DNA from: CAMAVH01 sp035714115
GTDB lineage: Bacteria; Pseudomonadota; Alphaproteobacteria; SMXQ01
Length of the DNA stretch: 64,000 nucleotides
Assembly: GCA_035714115.1 (NCBI GenBank)
Contig: DASTMO010000075.1
Span: forward strand, 1 to 64,000
Reading direction: 5' to 3'
Shown: positions 8,149-16,360 of the stretch, piece after piece
Layout: the number at the start of each line of letters is the position of its first letter
Numbering within the stretch: the first letter of the stretch is position 1
Notes under the pieces: generated by a model
Database searches by the model: none
The model's input: the letters and a program-made list of their open reading frames with translations, nothing else
Told to the model about the DNA's origin: nothing
Translations under genes and position numbers: made by a program

Positions 8149-8979
8149 TCAGTTGCCCTTGGTCTTGAAGGTGCCGAGCGCCGGCTTGTAGCTCTTGTCG
8201 TCGAGGAACTGCTTGAGGCCCGTGTTGTAGGAATCTTCCTTGTCGCCGACGCGGATCGCTTTCTGCTTTTCGGCGATATATTCGTAGGCCTGCGGCACGT
8301 CCATGGTGCGCACATGGCGGATGACTTGCTTGGTCGCGCGCAGCACGGCCGGGCTTTTTTTCATCAGCTTTTCCGCCAGCTCGATCACATGGTCGCGCAG
8401 CTTGTCGTCGTCGATCGCGGCGGTGACGAAGCCGATGCGCGCAGCCTCTTCGGCGCTGAAGGCGTCGCCCATGCAGGCGTGATAGAGCGCATGGCGCGGC
8501 AGCACCATGTCGGCCACGACCTTGGAGACCAAGGCGCCCGGCAGGATGCCCCAGTTCACTTCCGAGATGGAGAGCTTGGCGCTTTTCGCGGCGATGGCGA
8601 AATCGACGGCGCAGAGCTGCATAAAAGCGCCGCCGACGCAGTAGCCCTCGACCATGGCGATAGTCGGCTTGGCATAGTTGTAGAGCGTCTCCCAACGCCA
8701 GCGCTTGGAGGCCGCGCCGGCACGCTTGCGCTCTTCCGGATTGCCTTCGAGGCCGCGGAAGAACAGCTTCAGATCCTGGCCGGCGCAGAAATTGCCGCCC
8801 GCGCCATGGATGACCACGACCTTCGCATCATCGTCGAACTCCAGCCGGTTAAGCGCGTCGTCCATGTCGTAATGGAGCTGCGGGCTCATGGCGTTGCGCT
8901 TCTCAGGCCGGTTCAGCATCGTCCAGGCGATCCCGTTCTCGATCGTGACTTTGACGTTCTCATACTCGTACTTGGCCAT
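8149..8979 (-). CDS. Enoyl-CoA hydratase/isomerase, hydroxycinnamoyl-CoA hydratase-lyase-like
   Basis: A 276-residue crotonase-fold protein. It aligns along its whole length with p-hydroxycinnamoyl-CoA hydratase-lyase (the Pseudomonas feruloyl-CoA enzyme): NRPEKRNAMSP, YAKPTIAMV, SEVNWG and a C-terminal GLKQFLDDKS all match. The catalytic glutamate (E143 in the Pseudomonas enzyme) is kept as E140. The two tyrosines that hold the phenolic hydroxyl there (Y75 and Y239) are replaced by F73 and A236, and S123 by M120 (alignment by eye). A hydratase or lyase acting on a non-phenolic or differently substituted aryl-CoA is therefore more likely than feruloyl-CoA itself. It lies between the synthetase and dehydrogenase genes in one operon. 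Confidence 0.85.
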   Translation of the reverse strand: MAKYEYENVKVTIENGIAWTMLNRPEKRNAMSPQLHYDMDDALNRLEFDDDAKVVVIHGAGGNFCAGQDLKLFFRGLEGNPEERKRAGAASKRWRWETLYNYAKPTIAMVEGYCVGGAFMQLCAVDFAIAAKSAKLSISEVNWGILPGALVSKVVADMVLPRHALYHACMGDAFSAEEAARIGFVTAAIDDDKLRDHVIELAEKLMKKSPAVLRATKQVIRHVRTMDVPQAYEYIAEKQKAIRVGDKEDSYNTGLKQFLDDKSYKPALGTFKTKGN

Positions 8980-9021
8980 GACGCCTCTCCTTGACTCAGA
9001 TTTTGATGGGGTTTTTCGATT

Positions 9022-11097
9022 TCAACGGCGGATCAAGCGCACATCGACCGCCCGTACGCCCTTGCCCTGCTCCTGGACCATGAGCGGATTGATCTCGATG
9101 TCGGAGAATTGCGCCCGGCATTTCAGGTAGAGCTCAGATAGGCCGACGATAGCCGCGACCAGCGCCTCCATGTCGCGTGGCTTGCCGCCGCGGAAGGCGC
9201 CGAGCAGCGGCGCGCAGCGCAAGGACGCCAGCATCTCGCGCGCGTCGTCCGCCGCCACCGGCAGCAGCCGCACCGCATTGTCCTGACGGATTTCCGCCTC
9301 GACGCCGCCGGCGCCGACGATCATGAACGGGCCGAACAGAGGGTCGTCGCGCACGCCGAGCAGAATCTCGACGCCGGACACCATCTCTTGCAGTAGATAG
9401 CCGCCGATCACCGCCTTGGGATCGGCGGCGAGCAGGCGTTGCGCCATCGCACCGGCAGCCGCTTCGACCGCGGCCGCATCCTGCAGGCCGAGCGCCACGC
9501 CGCCGAGCTCGGTCTTATGGACCGCGCTGGCCGAAAGGATTTTCAGCGCCACAGGGAAGCCCAACTTCATCGCGGCCTTCCCGGCCGCTTGGGCGGAGGC
9601 GACCACCGTGCTGCGCGGCGGCGTCAAACCATGCTCGGTCAGGATGGCGTCCTGTTGGTCGGCCATCAGCGCCAAGGTCTTCACCCCGTCCGGCAAGCGG
9701 CGGGCGCCGCGCTTGCGCGCCGCGGCGTAGCGCACCAAACCCTGCAAAGCGCGCACTGAGGACGACAGGCCTTGCAGGAACGGCACTTGAGCCTGCTTCT
9801 GAAATTCGCGCGCATGGTCGGACACGTTCTGCGCCATGCGGCCGAAGGCGATCACCGGCTTGGTCGTCGAACGGAAAATCTCGGCGAAATGATCCGGCGT
9901 CGCCGTATCGTCTGCCGAGACCGGCAGCTGGCCCTGCAAGGTCAAAAGATCGACATTCGGATCGTTCACCAGCAGCTGACACATCTTGCTGAACTTGGCG
10001 CGCTGGCGGCCCATCTTGGCCCCGGCATCGAGCGGGTTGTCGACCTGCGCCTCCTCATCCACCTCGGCATGGATGCGCGCCGCCGTCTCGGCGGAATAGA
10101 CGGCGAGTTGGGCACCCTCCTCCTGCGCGTAATCGAGCAGCAGGCCTTTCGCGCCGCCCGAATAGGTGACCATGCCGATGCGCGGGCCCGCTGGCAGGCG
10201 CCCGGCTTGAAAGGCGAGGCAGGTCTCGATCATCTCGTCGAGCGTGTGGCAGCGAATGATGCCGTATTGGCGACAGACCGCATCGAACACCGCATCGTCG
10301 CCCGCCATCGTGCCTGTGTGGCTCGCCGCGGCGACCCGCGCCGCCTCGCTGCGGCCGATCTTCAGCACGATCAGCGGCTTGCCCGCCGCCAGCGCGCGCG
10401 CGGCGGCGTCGAGGAACTCCTTGGGCTTGCGCACGCCTTCGATCATGCAGGCGATCAGCTTGGTATGCGGATCGGCAATCAGGAAATCGATGTAATCGGC
10501 GAAGCCGAGATCGAGCTCGTTGCCGCTCGAGACCGCGTAGGAGAAGCCCAGGCCGCGCACTGCCGCCTGCTGCAGCCAGAACTGGAAAGTGCCGCCCGAC
10601 TGGAAAACAACGCCGCACGGCCCCGGCGGTAAGTCGCGGATGCGGCTCGACGGATAGAGCAGCAGGTTTTCGCGCAAGGCCAGAGCGCCCATGCAATTGG
10701 GCCCGACAAAGCGGATGCCGTAGCGCTCGCGCAAGTCCAGCAGAGCGTCGGCCCGCTTCTGACCGACGGGATCGTTGCCCTCGCCGAACTGCGCGGCGAA
10801 GACGATGGCGCAGCGCAAGCCGTTCTCGGCGCCTTCGCGCAACGTGTCGGGAATGACGTCGGACGGGATGATCGTCAGCGCCAGATCGACCGGACGGCCG
10901 ATCGAGGCGAAATCGGGATAGACCTTGCGGCCCCACAATTCGTCGCGCTTGGGATTGACGAGAAAGAGCTCGGCGCTCGGATTCGACGCGGCGTAGTTGG
11001 CATAGATCGCTTCGGGCCAGCCACCGCGGCTTTTGTCCGTCGCGCCCACGAGGGCGATCGATTTGGCCTGAAAAAGCGGCTCGGCGGCGAGACTCAT
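9022..11097 (-). CDS. ADP-forming acyl-CoA synthetase, fused alpha and beta subunits
   Basis: A 691-residue protein of the NDP-forming acyl-CoA ligase family. It has an N-terminal CoA-binding Rossmann domain (IALVGATDKS near residue 15), succinyl-CoA-ligase-like domains with SHTGTMAGDD holding the phospho-histidine, and a C-terminal ATP-grasp domain with KTELGGV. It forms an acyl-CoA from an organic acid, ATP and CoA. Some feruloyl-CoA synthetases, such as FerA of Sphingobium, belong to this ATP-grasp type (recalled, not checked), which fits the hydroxycinnamoyl-CoA-like enzyme just downstream (42 bp). It is the first gene of the leftward CoA operon, and its promoter lies in 11098-11381. Confidence 0.88.
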   Translation of the reverse strand: MSLAAEPLFQAKSIALVGATDKSRGGWPEAIYANYAASNPSAELFLVNPKRDELWGRKVYPDFASIGRPVDLALTIIPSDVIPDTLREGAENGLRCAIVFAAQFGEGNDPVGQKRADALLDLRERYGIRFVGPNCMGALALRENLLLYPSSRIRDLPPGPCGVVFQSGGTFQFWLQQAAVRGLGFSYAVSSGNELDLGFADYIDFLIADPHTKLIACMIEGVRKPKEFLDAAARALAAGKPLIVLKIGRSEAARVAAASHTGTMAGDDAVFDAVCRQYGIIRCHTLDEMIETCLAFQAGRLPAGPRIGMVTYSGGAKGLLLDYAQEEGAQLAVYSAETAARIHAEVDEEAQVDNPLDAGAKMGRQRAKFSKMCQLLVNDPNVDLLTLQGQLPVSADDTATPDHFAEIFRSTTKPVIAFGRMAQNVSDHAREFQKQAQVPFLQGLSSSVRALQGLVRYAAARKRGARRLPDGVKTLALMADQQDAILTEHGLTPPRSTVVASAQAAGKAAMKLGFPVALKILSASAVHKTELGGVALGLQDAAAVEAAAGAMAQRLLAADPKAVIGGYLLQEMVSGVEILLGVRDDPLFGPFMIVGAGGVEAEIRQDNAVRLLPVAADDAREMLASLRCAPLLGAFRGGKPRDMEALVAAIVGLSELYLKCRAQFSDIEINPLMVQEQGKGVRAVDVRLIRR

Positions 11098-11239
11098 CGG
11101 TTTCTCATCCTCGCAGGCTGTCTCGCCGAGCAGGCTCGGAAAGCGAACGTCGAAGGTGCGGCCGAACGCCGAACCTATTCCTCTTTGGCGTACCCCGCGC
11201 GGCCGCCTGCCGAGAAGCGTTCAAAAGGTTTCTGGTCGG

Positions 11240-11254
11240 TTGAAGATTCTTCAA
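11240..11254. promoter_or_regulatory. 15-bp perfect palindrome with T-N11-A geometry
   Basis: TTGAAGATTCTTCAA is a perfect 7-bp inverted repeat around one base. It contains the T-N11-A pattern typical of LysR-type operators. It sits in the divergent intergenic region between the acyl-CoA synthetase and the Bug-type receptor gene, 127 bp before the latter. It is a candidate binding site for one of the two LysR proteins here. The rest of the 11098-11381 gap shows no gene. Confidence 0.45.
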
Positions 11255-11381
11255 TAATAAAACCGCTCACTTGCGGGTCCGCTTCCCTACACTCCGATGA
11301 CATGATTCAGCGCGGCCATAGTCGGCTTTTGCGCAACGTCCCGCTTTTCCGTGCATGCACAGACCATCGAGGGGGAGTTCA

Positions 11382-12425
11382 ATGTTCATCGTGAAGCATG
11401 GCGCCATCGGCGCCGCCATTTTCTGCGCCGCGTCCTTCAACTCTGCGGCGCAAGCGCAAACGCCCTATTACCAGGGCAAGACGATCAACGTGATCATCGG
11501 CTCGGGAGTCGGCGGCGGCTACGACGTCTACGGCCGCCTGTTGGCGCAGTTCCTCGGCAAGCATATTCCGGGCAACCCGCGCTTCATCGTTGAGAACCGA
11601 CCCGGCGCGAGCACGCGCACAGCGACGACTTACGTGTCCAAAATCGCGCCGAAGGACGGCACCGTGATCGGCAATTCGGTCAACACGCTGCCGTTCGACC
11701 AGTTCCTCTATCCGAAGGACAAGCGCGAGTACGACCTGACGAAGGTCCAATATATCGGCAACATGGCGGCGCTGACTGGCATTCTCGTCGTCAACGCCTC
11801 GACCGGCATCAAGACGATCCAGGAGCTGAAGACCAAAGAAGTGGTCATCGGCACCAACAGCAAATCCTCCGAAACCTACATCGTTCCGGCGGTACTGAAG
11901 GAGATCGGCGGCTACAAGCTCAAAGTCGTCCACGGCTTCCCTGGCAGCGTGAACGAGATCGATCTGGCGATGGAGCGCAACGAAGTCTCCGGCCGCGCCG
12001 GCTCATGGTCGGGCTATACCACGCTCAATCCCAATTGGGCCAACGAGGGCAAGCTGGTGCCGCTGGTGCAGGCCGGCACGCAGGAAGCGAGCTATCTCGC
12101 CGGCAAGGGCGTGCCCTTCCTCGAGGACATCGCCCAGAACGAGACTGAGAAAGCCATCTATACCGCCATCTCGATGGGCTCGATGTTCTCGCGCGCCTAT
12201 TGGGTCGCGCCGGAGGTGCCGGCGGCGCAGGTCGCCATCCTGCGCACCGCGTTCGACTCATTGATGAAGGATCCCGATTTCCTGAAATGGTGCGCCAGCC
12301 GCAGCATCGAAATCACGCCGTCGAACGGCGCCGAGGTGAACCAGTCGCTCAAGAAGATGGAAGCGATGATCGGCAGCTTGAAGCCCAACGAGCTCGAGCT
12401 GCTGCAGAATATCCTGCGCGAATGA
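11382..12425 (+). CDS. Bug/TctC-family periplasmic solute-binding protein
   Basis: A 347-residue protein with a Sec signal peptide (cleavage near AAQAQT) and the Bug-family N-terminal pattern YYQGKTINVIIG...GGGYDVYGRLLAQ, followed by IPGNPRFIVENRPGA. Bug proteins are extracytoplasmic receptors for carboxylates in tripartite tricarboxylate transporters. No TctA or TctB membrane partner is nearby, so it either works with distant permeases or is a sensor-type orphan. The start ATG has an unusually strong GAGGGGGAG ribosome-binding site. It is divergent from the CoA-ligase operon and ends 10 bp from the convergent LysR gene. Confidence 0.88.
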   Translation: MFIVKHGAIGAAIFCAASFNSAAQAQTPYYQGKTINVIIGSGVGGGYDVYGRLLAQFLGKHIPGNPRFIVENRPGASTRTATTYVSKIAPKDGTVIGNSVNTLPFDQFLYPKDKREYDLTKVQYIGNMAALTGILVVNASTGIKTIQELKTKEVVIGTNSKSSETYIVPAVLKEIGGYKLKVVHGFPGSVNEIDLAMERNEVSGRAGSWSGYTTLNPNWANEGKLVPLVQAGTQEASYLAGKGVPFLEDIAQNETEKAIYTAISMGSMFSRAYWVAPEVPAAQVAILRTAFDSLMKDPDFLKWCASRSIEITPSNGAEVNQSLKKMEAMIGSLKPNELELLQNILRE

Positions 12426-12435
12426 GGCCGCTCGA

Positions 12436-13368
12436 CTAGTCGAACAGCTTGTCGAGGTTCTTGTCCCACGGCCGCTCCTTGAACCAGGCGGCGAGGTAGT
12501 TCACGAGCAACCGCACCTTCTTCGGCGTGTGGCGGTTGTGGGCGAACAGGATGTAGACCGGTCGTTCGACCGTCGGCAGATGCTTCATGATGCGCTTAAG
12601 CGTGCCGTCTCGTAGGTCCTGGCTGATGTAATAGGTCGGCAGCATGGCGATGCCGAGCCCGGCGATGGCGGCGCGGCGGATCGACAACACGCTGTTCGAA
12701 TAGAACACGCCCGAGACCTTGACGTTGGATTTGCGCCCCGCGCCAGGGAAGCGCCACATCCGGTCGGGCGACAGCCGCAGATGCACCAGGCATTTGGCGT
12801 CGGCCAGATCATCGACGCTGCGTGGCTCCGGATTGCTCTTCAAGAAGGACGGGGCGGCGCAGACGATCCAGCGCAGCGCGGCGATCTTGCGCGCGACGAT
12901 ATAGGACTTCTCCGGCAGAGCCGACAGGCGGATCGCCACATCGAATCCCTCGTTGGCGAAGTCGAACGACCGCGTGAAGGAATCGTCGAGAATCAGCGTG
13001 ACGTTGATGTCGGGATGGGCGACGGCGAAATCGGCGATCGCCGTCGAGAGATGAATGCCGCCGAAAGATTTGGGCGCGATGATCCGGATGGGCCCGTGGG
13101 GCGCGACGCGGGTCTGGGTGATCTCGGCGTCCTGCCGCTCGAGATCGCCGAGGAAGCCGCGGCAAAATTCGTAATATTTCTCGCCCGCGTCGGTCAGCGA
13201 GATTTTACGCGTGGTGCGGTGGAACAGCCGAGCGCCCAGGCGATTCTCCAGATCGACCACATGCTTGGTGATCAAGGCGCGCGACGCGCCGAGCTTTTCC
13301 GCCGCCGCCGCGAAACTGCCCGCCGCCGCCACCTCGACGAAACTCTGCATCGTTCTTAAGCGATCCAT
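12436..13368 (-). CDS. LysR-family transcriptional regulator
   Basis: A 310-residue regulator. The N-terminal helix-turn-helix starts with LRTMQSFVEVAAAGSF and includes SRALITKHVVDLENRLG. The effector domain contains the LysR-type GLGIAMLPTYYI segment near the C-terminus. It resembles the CrgA/DsdC-like group, in which the N-terminal residues MDRLRTMQSFVEV are typical. It is divergent from the solute-binding protein gene at 13582, with an 8-bp inverted repeat between them, and converges on the Bug receptor gene. It probably controls the binding protein and cupin pair. Confidence 0.88.
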   Translation of the reverse strand: MDRLRTMQSFVEVAAAGSFAAAAEKLGASRALITKHVVDLENRLGARLFHRTTRKISLTDAGEKYYEFCRGFLGDLERQDAEITQTRVAPHGPIRIIAPKSFGGIHLSTAIADFAVAHPDINVTLILDDSFTRSFDFANEGFDVAIRLSALPEKSYIVARKIAALRWIVCAAPSFLKSNPEPRSVDDLADAKCLVHLRLSPDRMWRFPGAGRKSNVKVSGVFYSNSVLSIRRAAIAGLGIAMLPTYYISQDLRDGTLKRIMKHLPTVERPVYILFAHNRHTPKKVRLLVNYLAAWFKERPWDKNLDKLFD

Positions 13369-13463
13369 CGGTCTCTCTTTCTTGCCCGGGCTCCCCGGCG
13401 CAGCCCAAAGCCGAATAACTCAAATTCCTGAGAATGCGATAGTTGCTAATGCCGAATAGGCCA

Positions 13464-13493
13464 ATCTGAAATTTGGTGATGCGGTTCAGATTA
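13464..13493. promoter_or_regulatory. Inverted repeat AATCTGAA-N14-TTCAGATT, candidate LysR operator
   Basis: A perfect 8-bp inverted repeat (13464-13471 and 13486-13493) lies in the 213-bp gap between the divergent LysR gene and the solute-binding protein gene. The position fits an operator for the adjacent LysR protein. A short related palindrome, CTCAAATTCCTGAG, lies about 40 bp closer to the LysR gene. Confidence 0.45.
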
Positions 13494-13581
13494 CAGTTTA
13501 GCTTATGGGCCAAATAATGCGCGGCAGTCTTGCACAAGACCAAGCTTGCGCGACGCACAAAACACGCAGGGAGAGAACGTC

Positions 13582-14727
13582 ATGCATCCAGCGCTCCGGG
13601 GGGCGTTTGCCGGTTTGGCTTCGCTATTGGTCGCCGGCGCGGCCCAGGCCGCCGATCTGCCGAAGATGACTCAAAAGATTCTCGGCGAACTGAAGCTTCA
13701 GCCTTCGCTGATGAACGGCATCGACGATGAATTGAAGGTGCCGCAGGCCTGGCTCGATGCCGCCGCCAAAGAGGGCGAGGTCATCATCATGGGCACCTGG
13801 CCGGAAAAACAATTTCGGGTAATGGTCCAGCCCTTCACCGAACGCTATCCCGCGATCAAGGTCACCTACGAGCGCAACACCGGCCAGGGCCGCGGCATGC
13901 AGGTGGTGATGGCGCTGCAGAACGGCCGCGTGCTCGCCGACGTGCTGACCAGCATCGCCGACACCTACATCCAATATCAGGAGATGAAGGCCTTCGCCGA
14001 TCTGCGCGATCTGCCTGGCATCAAGAACATCCCGCCCGAATATGCGTCGTCTGACGGCACCTGGGTCAGCCACAAGCTGTCCTACCGCTGCATCGGCTAC
14101 AACACAGACAGCTTGAAGAAGGCCGATATGCCGGCCAAGTGGGAAGACCTGCTCACCAATCCCAAATGGCGCAACGGCAAGCTGACGCTGACCAACCAGC
14201 CGAACTCCTGGCTGCTCGGCCTGTGGGAGACCTACGGCGAGGATTGGGGCCGCGATTTCACGCGCCGCCTGTTCGAAGAGGTGAAGCCGCAGCAGCGCAA
14301 GGAAAGCATGACAGCCGCCACCGCGCTCACCGTGTCGGGCGAGCTGTTCGCGACGCTGCCGGCGCCCGAGTGGCAGGTGCAGGGCTATGTCGATAAGGGC
14401 GCGCCGATCAACTACCACTGCCCCGAGCCCGTGCCGATCACGCTGTCGCAGATCGTCCTGCTCGACAAGTCGCCGCGCAAGAACGCCGGCAAGGTCTTCC
14501 TCAACTGGATGCTGAGCCGCGAAGGCCAGATGATGCAGTACTACGATTCTTATGTGGTGCCCGTGCACAAGGATCTGCAGATCCCGCCGTTCGTGTCGGA
14601 CTTCGTCAATGTCGCCGGCAAACAGAAGAACGTGCGCGACGAATCCCTGCTTGGCAGCGACATGCAGAAAAAGATGCTCGAGACTTGGAACAAGTATTTC
14701 GCCGCGACCAGCGGCCGCAACCAATAG
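13582..14727 (+). CDS. Extracellular solute-binding protein, family 1
   Basis: A 381-residue periplasmic binding protein. The signal peptide ends near AAQAAD, and the mature part carries AAKEGEVIIMGTWPEKQF and a KMLETWNKYF C-terminus. The architecture is that of ABC binding proteins of the iron(III)/polyamine/thiamine type. The ligand is unknown, but neighbours suggest an organic acid. The start ATG follows AGGGAGAGAA. No permease or ATPase gene is adjacent. It is followed after 21 bp by a cupin gene, and together they end at an intrinsic terminator, so they form a two-gene unit probably controlled by the divergent LysR. Confidence 0.85.
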   Translation: MHPALRGAFAGLASLLVAGAAQAADLPKMTQKILGELKLQPSLMNGIDDELKVPQAWLDAAAKEGEVIIMGTWPEKQFRVMVQPFTERYPAIKVTYERNTGQGRGMQVVMALQNGRVLADVLTSIADTYIQYQEMKAFADLRDLPGIKNIPPEYASSDGTWVSHKLSYRCIGYNTDSLKKADMPAKWEDLLTNPKWRNGKLTLTNQPNSWLLGLWETYGEDWGRDFTRRLFEEVKPQQRKESMTAATALTVSGELFATLPAPEWQVQGYVDKGAPINYHCPEPVPITLSQIVLLDKSPRKNAGKVFLNWMLSREGQMMQYYDSYVVPVHKDLQIPPFVSDFVNVAGKQKNVRDESLLGSDMQKKMLETWNKYFAATSGRNQ

Positions 14728-14748
14728 CCGTCCTCAGGGAGAACAGAC

Positions 14749-15234
14749 ATGTCGCCGACCATCGACACCAATGCCGCCGCCGAAGCGGAGCTTGAAACGC
14801 TCCACACCGAAGCGGAATCGCGCATCACGACCTACAGCTATGCGCGACAGCAGGGCGAGAGCGCGAAATCTCGGGTCAGCCTTGCCAGGACCGATCTGGT
14901 CAACGCCGTGGTGCAGATCGTCAAGAAGGACGGCGGCGAAAACAACCTGCATTACCACACGGCGATCGACACCTTCTGGATGGTGCTGAAGGGCCGTGTG
15001 CGGTTCTACGGTCCGGGCGACGAGCTGATCGGCGAGTTCGGCCCGATGGAAGGCACCGTCACGCCGCGCTATTCGCGCTATTGGTTCGAGAACGCGGGCG
15101 ACGAGGAGCTGGAGCTGCTGCAGGTCGCCGGCTCGACGCGCGCCAAGGACGCCGCGCCGATGGGCGGCCGCACCGACGTCGCGCCGCAGCGCTTCAAGGT
15201 CAACAGCTCGGATCGCTTCTCGGCGGAACGTTAG
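14749..15234 (+). CDS. Small cupin-domain protein
   Basis: A 161-residue single-cupin protein. Cupin motif 1 is degenerate: it keeps HYH but has Asp where the family has the metal-binding Glu (GGENNLHYHTAID). Motif 2 keeps its glycine and asparagine framework (WFENAG) but has no histidine. Metal binding is therefore uncertain, and a non-enzymatic ligand-binding or isomerase role is possible. It follows the solute-binding protein with a GGGAG ribosome-binding site and ends just before a bidirectional terminator. The function is not recognised. Confidence 0.8.
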   Translation: MSPTIDTNAAAEAELETLHTEAESRITTYSYARQQGESAKSRVSLARTDLVNAVVQIVKKDGGENNLHYHTAIDTFWMVLKGRVRFYGPGDELIGEFGPMEGTVTPRYSRYWFENAGDEELELLQVAGSTRAKDAAPMGGRTDVAPQRFKVNSSDRFSAER

Positions 15235-15251
15235 GCAACCGCTCGAAACGC

Positions 15252-15281
15252 AAAGCCCGCCTCAATGAGGCGGGCTTTTTT
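15252..15281. terminator. Bidirectional intrinsic terminator
   Basis: A GC-rich stem (GCCCGCCTC/GAGGCGGGC, three-base loop) is flanked by AAA on one side and a run of T on the other. It lies 17 bp after the cupin stop and 42 bp beyond the end of the convergent Bug gene, so it can stop transcription from both sides. Confidence 0.85.
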
Positions 15282-15323
15282 AGGACTGCAAAATCCATTA
15301 TTCGCCAAAGGATCGGCCGCTCA

Positions 15324-16349
15324 TCAGTTTGCCGGCCGTTCGATCGCCGCGCGCGCCGACTCCACTACGTCAGGCGACGCCGTGAACATCTTCTGCACAA
15401 GCTGCTGTATCTTTTCACCGCTCACTGGCTGCAGCTCCAACTTCTGCTTGTCGGCCTCGGCGACGAAGGCCGGGTCTTTCATCGTCGCATCGAATGCGCG
15501 GCGCAACGCCTGCACCCGGTCGGCCGGCACACCCGGCGGCGCGGCGAACGGCCGCCCCATCGCTTGGCCAGCAAGGATCAGCTCAAGCGCGGCGCGCTCC
15601 TTATCGGTGCGCGCCAGCTCCATCACCGTCGGCACATTCGGCATATCCGGATGTTTTTCGACCGAGAACTGCAGCGCCACGGTCAGCTTGCCTTCGCGCA
15701 GCCAATCCGCGCGCGTCGCCTGCGCCGCCGACCAGGTATAGCCGCAGCGGCCCTGCGTCTCGCCGCGCTCCATGGCCAGCATCAGATCGCTGGCGCCCGG
15801 ATAACCCGTCACGGTGCGCACGTTGGCGCCGAACAGGTTGCGCAAGATCATCGGATAGGTGTCCGATTCCGAGCCGGCGGCGTTGGCGCCGAACACGATC
15901 TCCTTGGTCAGCAGATCCTGCACGCTCTTGATGCCGACCGTATGCCAGACCGTGCAGATGCTGATCTCATTGTTGGCGCTGCCGATCCAGTTGATCTCAG
16001 ACGGCTCGAAGTTCGTGCTCGGCCGCCCGAGCAGGCGGTCCATGGCGACGCTGCGTGCGAAGGTGGCGATGGTCAGGCCGTCCTTCGGATTGACGGAGTA
16101 GAGCTCGTTGACCGACACCAGGCTCGCCGCGCCCGGCCGGTTCTTGACGATGACGCTCGGGACGCCGGGAATATGCTTGCCGTAGTAATTGGCGATGACG
16201 CGGGCGTAGATGTCGTAGCCGCCGCCCGGCGGATAGCCGACGATTACGTTCAGCGTCTTGCCCTTGTAGAACTCCGCCGGCGTTTCCGCTTGCGCGGCCG
16301 GCGCGGCGAGCGCGATGAGAGCGCCCGCCGCCAGCATCAGCTTTTTCAT
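15324..16349 (-). CDS. Bug/TctC-family periplasmic receptor (second of tandem pair)
   Basis: A 341-residue Bug-type receptor. The signal peptide ends near AAQAET, followed by FYKGKTLNVIVGYPPGGGYDIYAR and IPGVPSVIVKNRPGA. It starts at the ATG at 16349, 11 bp after the stop of its tandem paralogue; the frame upstream overlaps that paralogue and is not coding. It is the last gene of the wHTH-hyuA-hyuB-bug-bug operon, ending at the terminator. Its partner permeases are absent from the window. Confidence 0.88.
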   Translation of the reverse strand: MKKLMLAAGALIALAAPAAQAETPAEFYKGKTLNVIVGYPPGGGYDIYARVIANYYGKHIPGVPSVIVKNRPGAASLVSVNELYSVNPKDGLTIATFARSVAMDRLLGRPSTNFEPSEINWIGSANNEISICTVWHTVGIKSVQDLLTKEIVFGANAAGSESDTYPMILRNLFGANVRTVTGYPGASDLMLAMERGETQGRCGYTWSAAQATRADWLREGKLTVALQFSVEKHPDMPNVPTVMELARTDKERAALELILAGQAMGRPFAAPPGVPADRVQALRRAFDATMKDPAFVAEADKQKLELQPVSGEKIQQLVQKMFTASPDVVESARAAIERPAN

Positions 16350-16360
16350 GGCGGCCCCCG

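Noticed and set aside
8088..8315. N-terminal extension of the acyl-CoA dehydrogenase
   Set aside because: It overlaps the crotonase gene in another frame and has no similarity to the family. The GTG at 8087 with AGAAGGA upstream fits the standard length.
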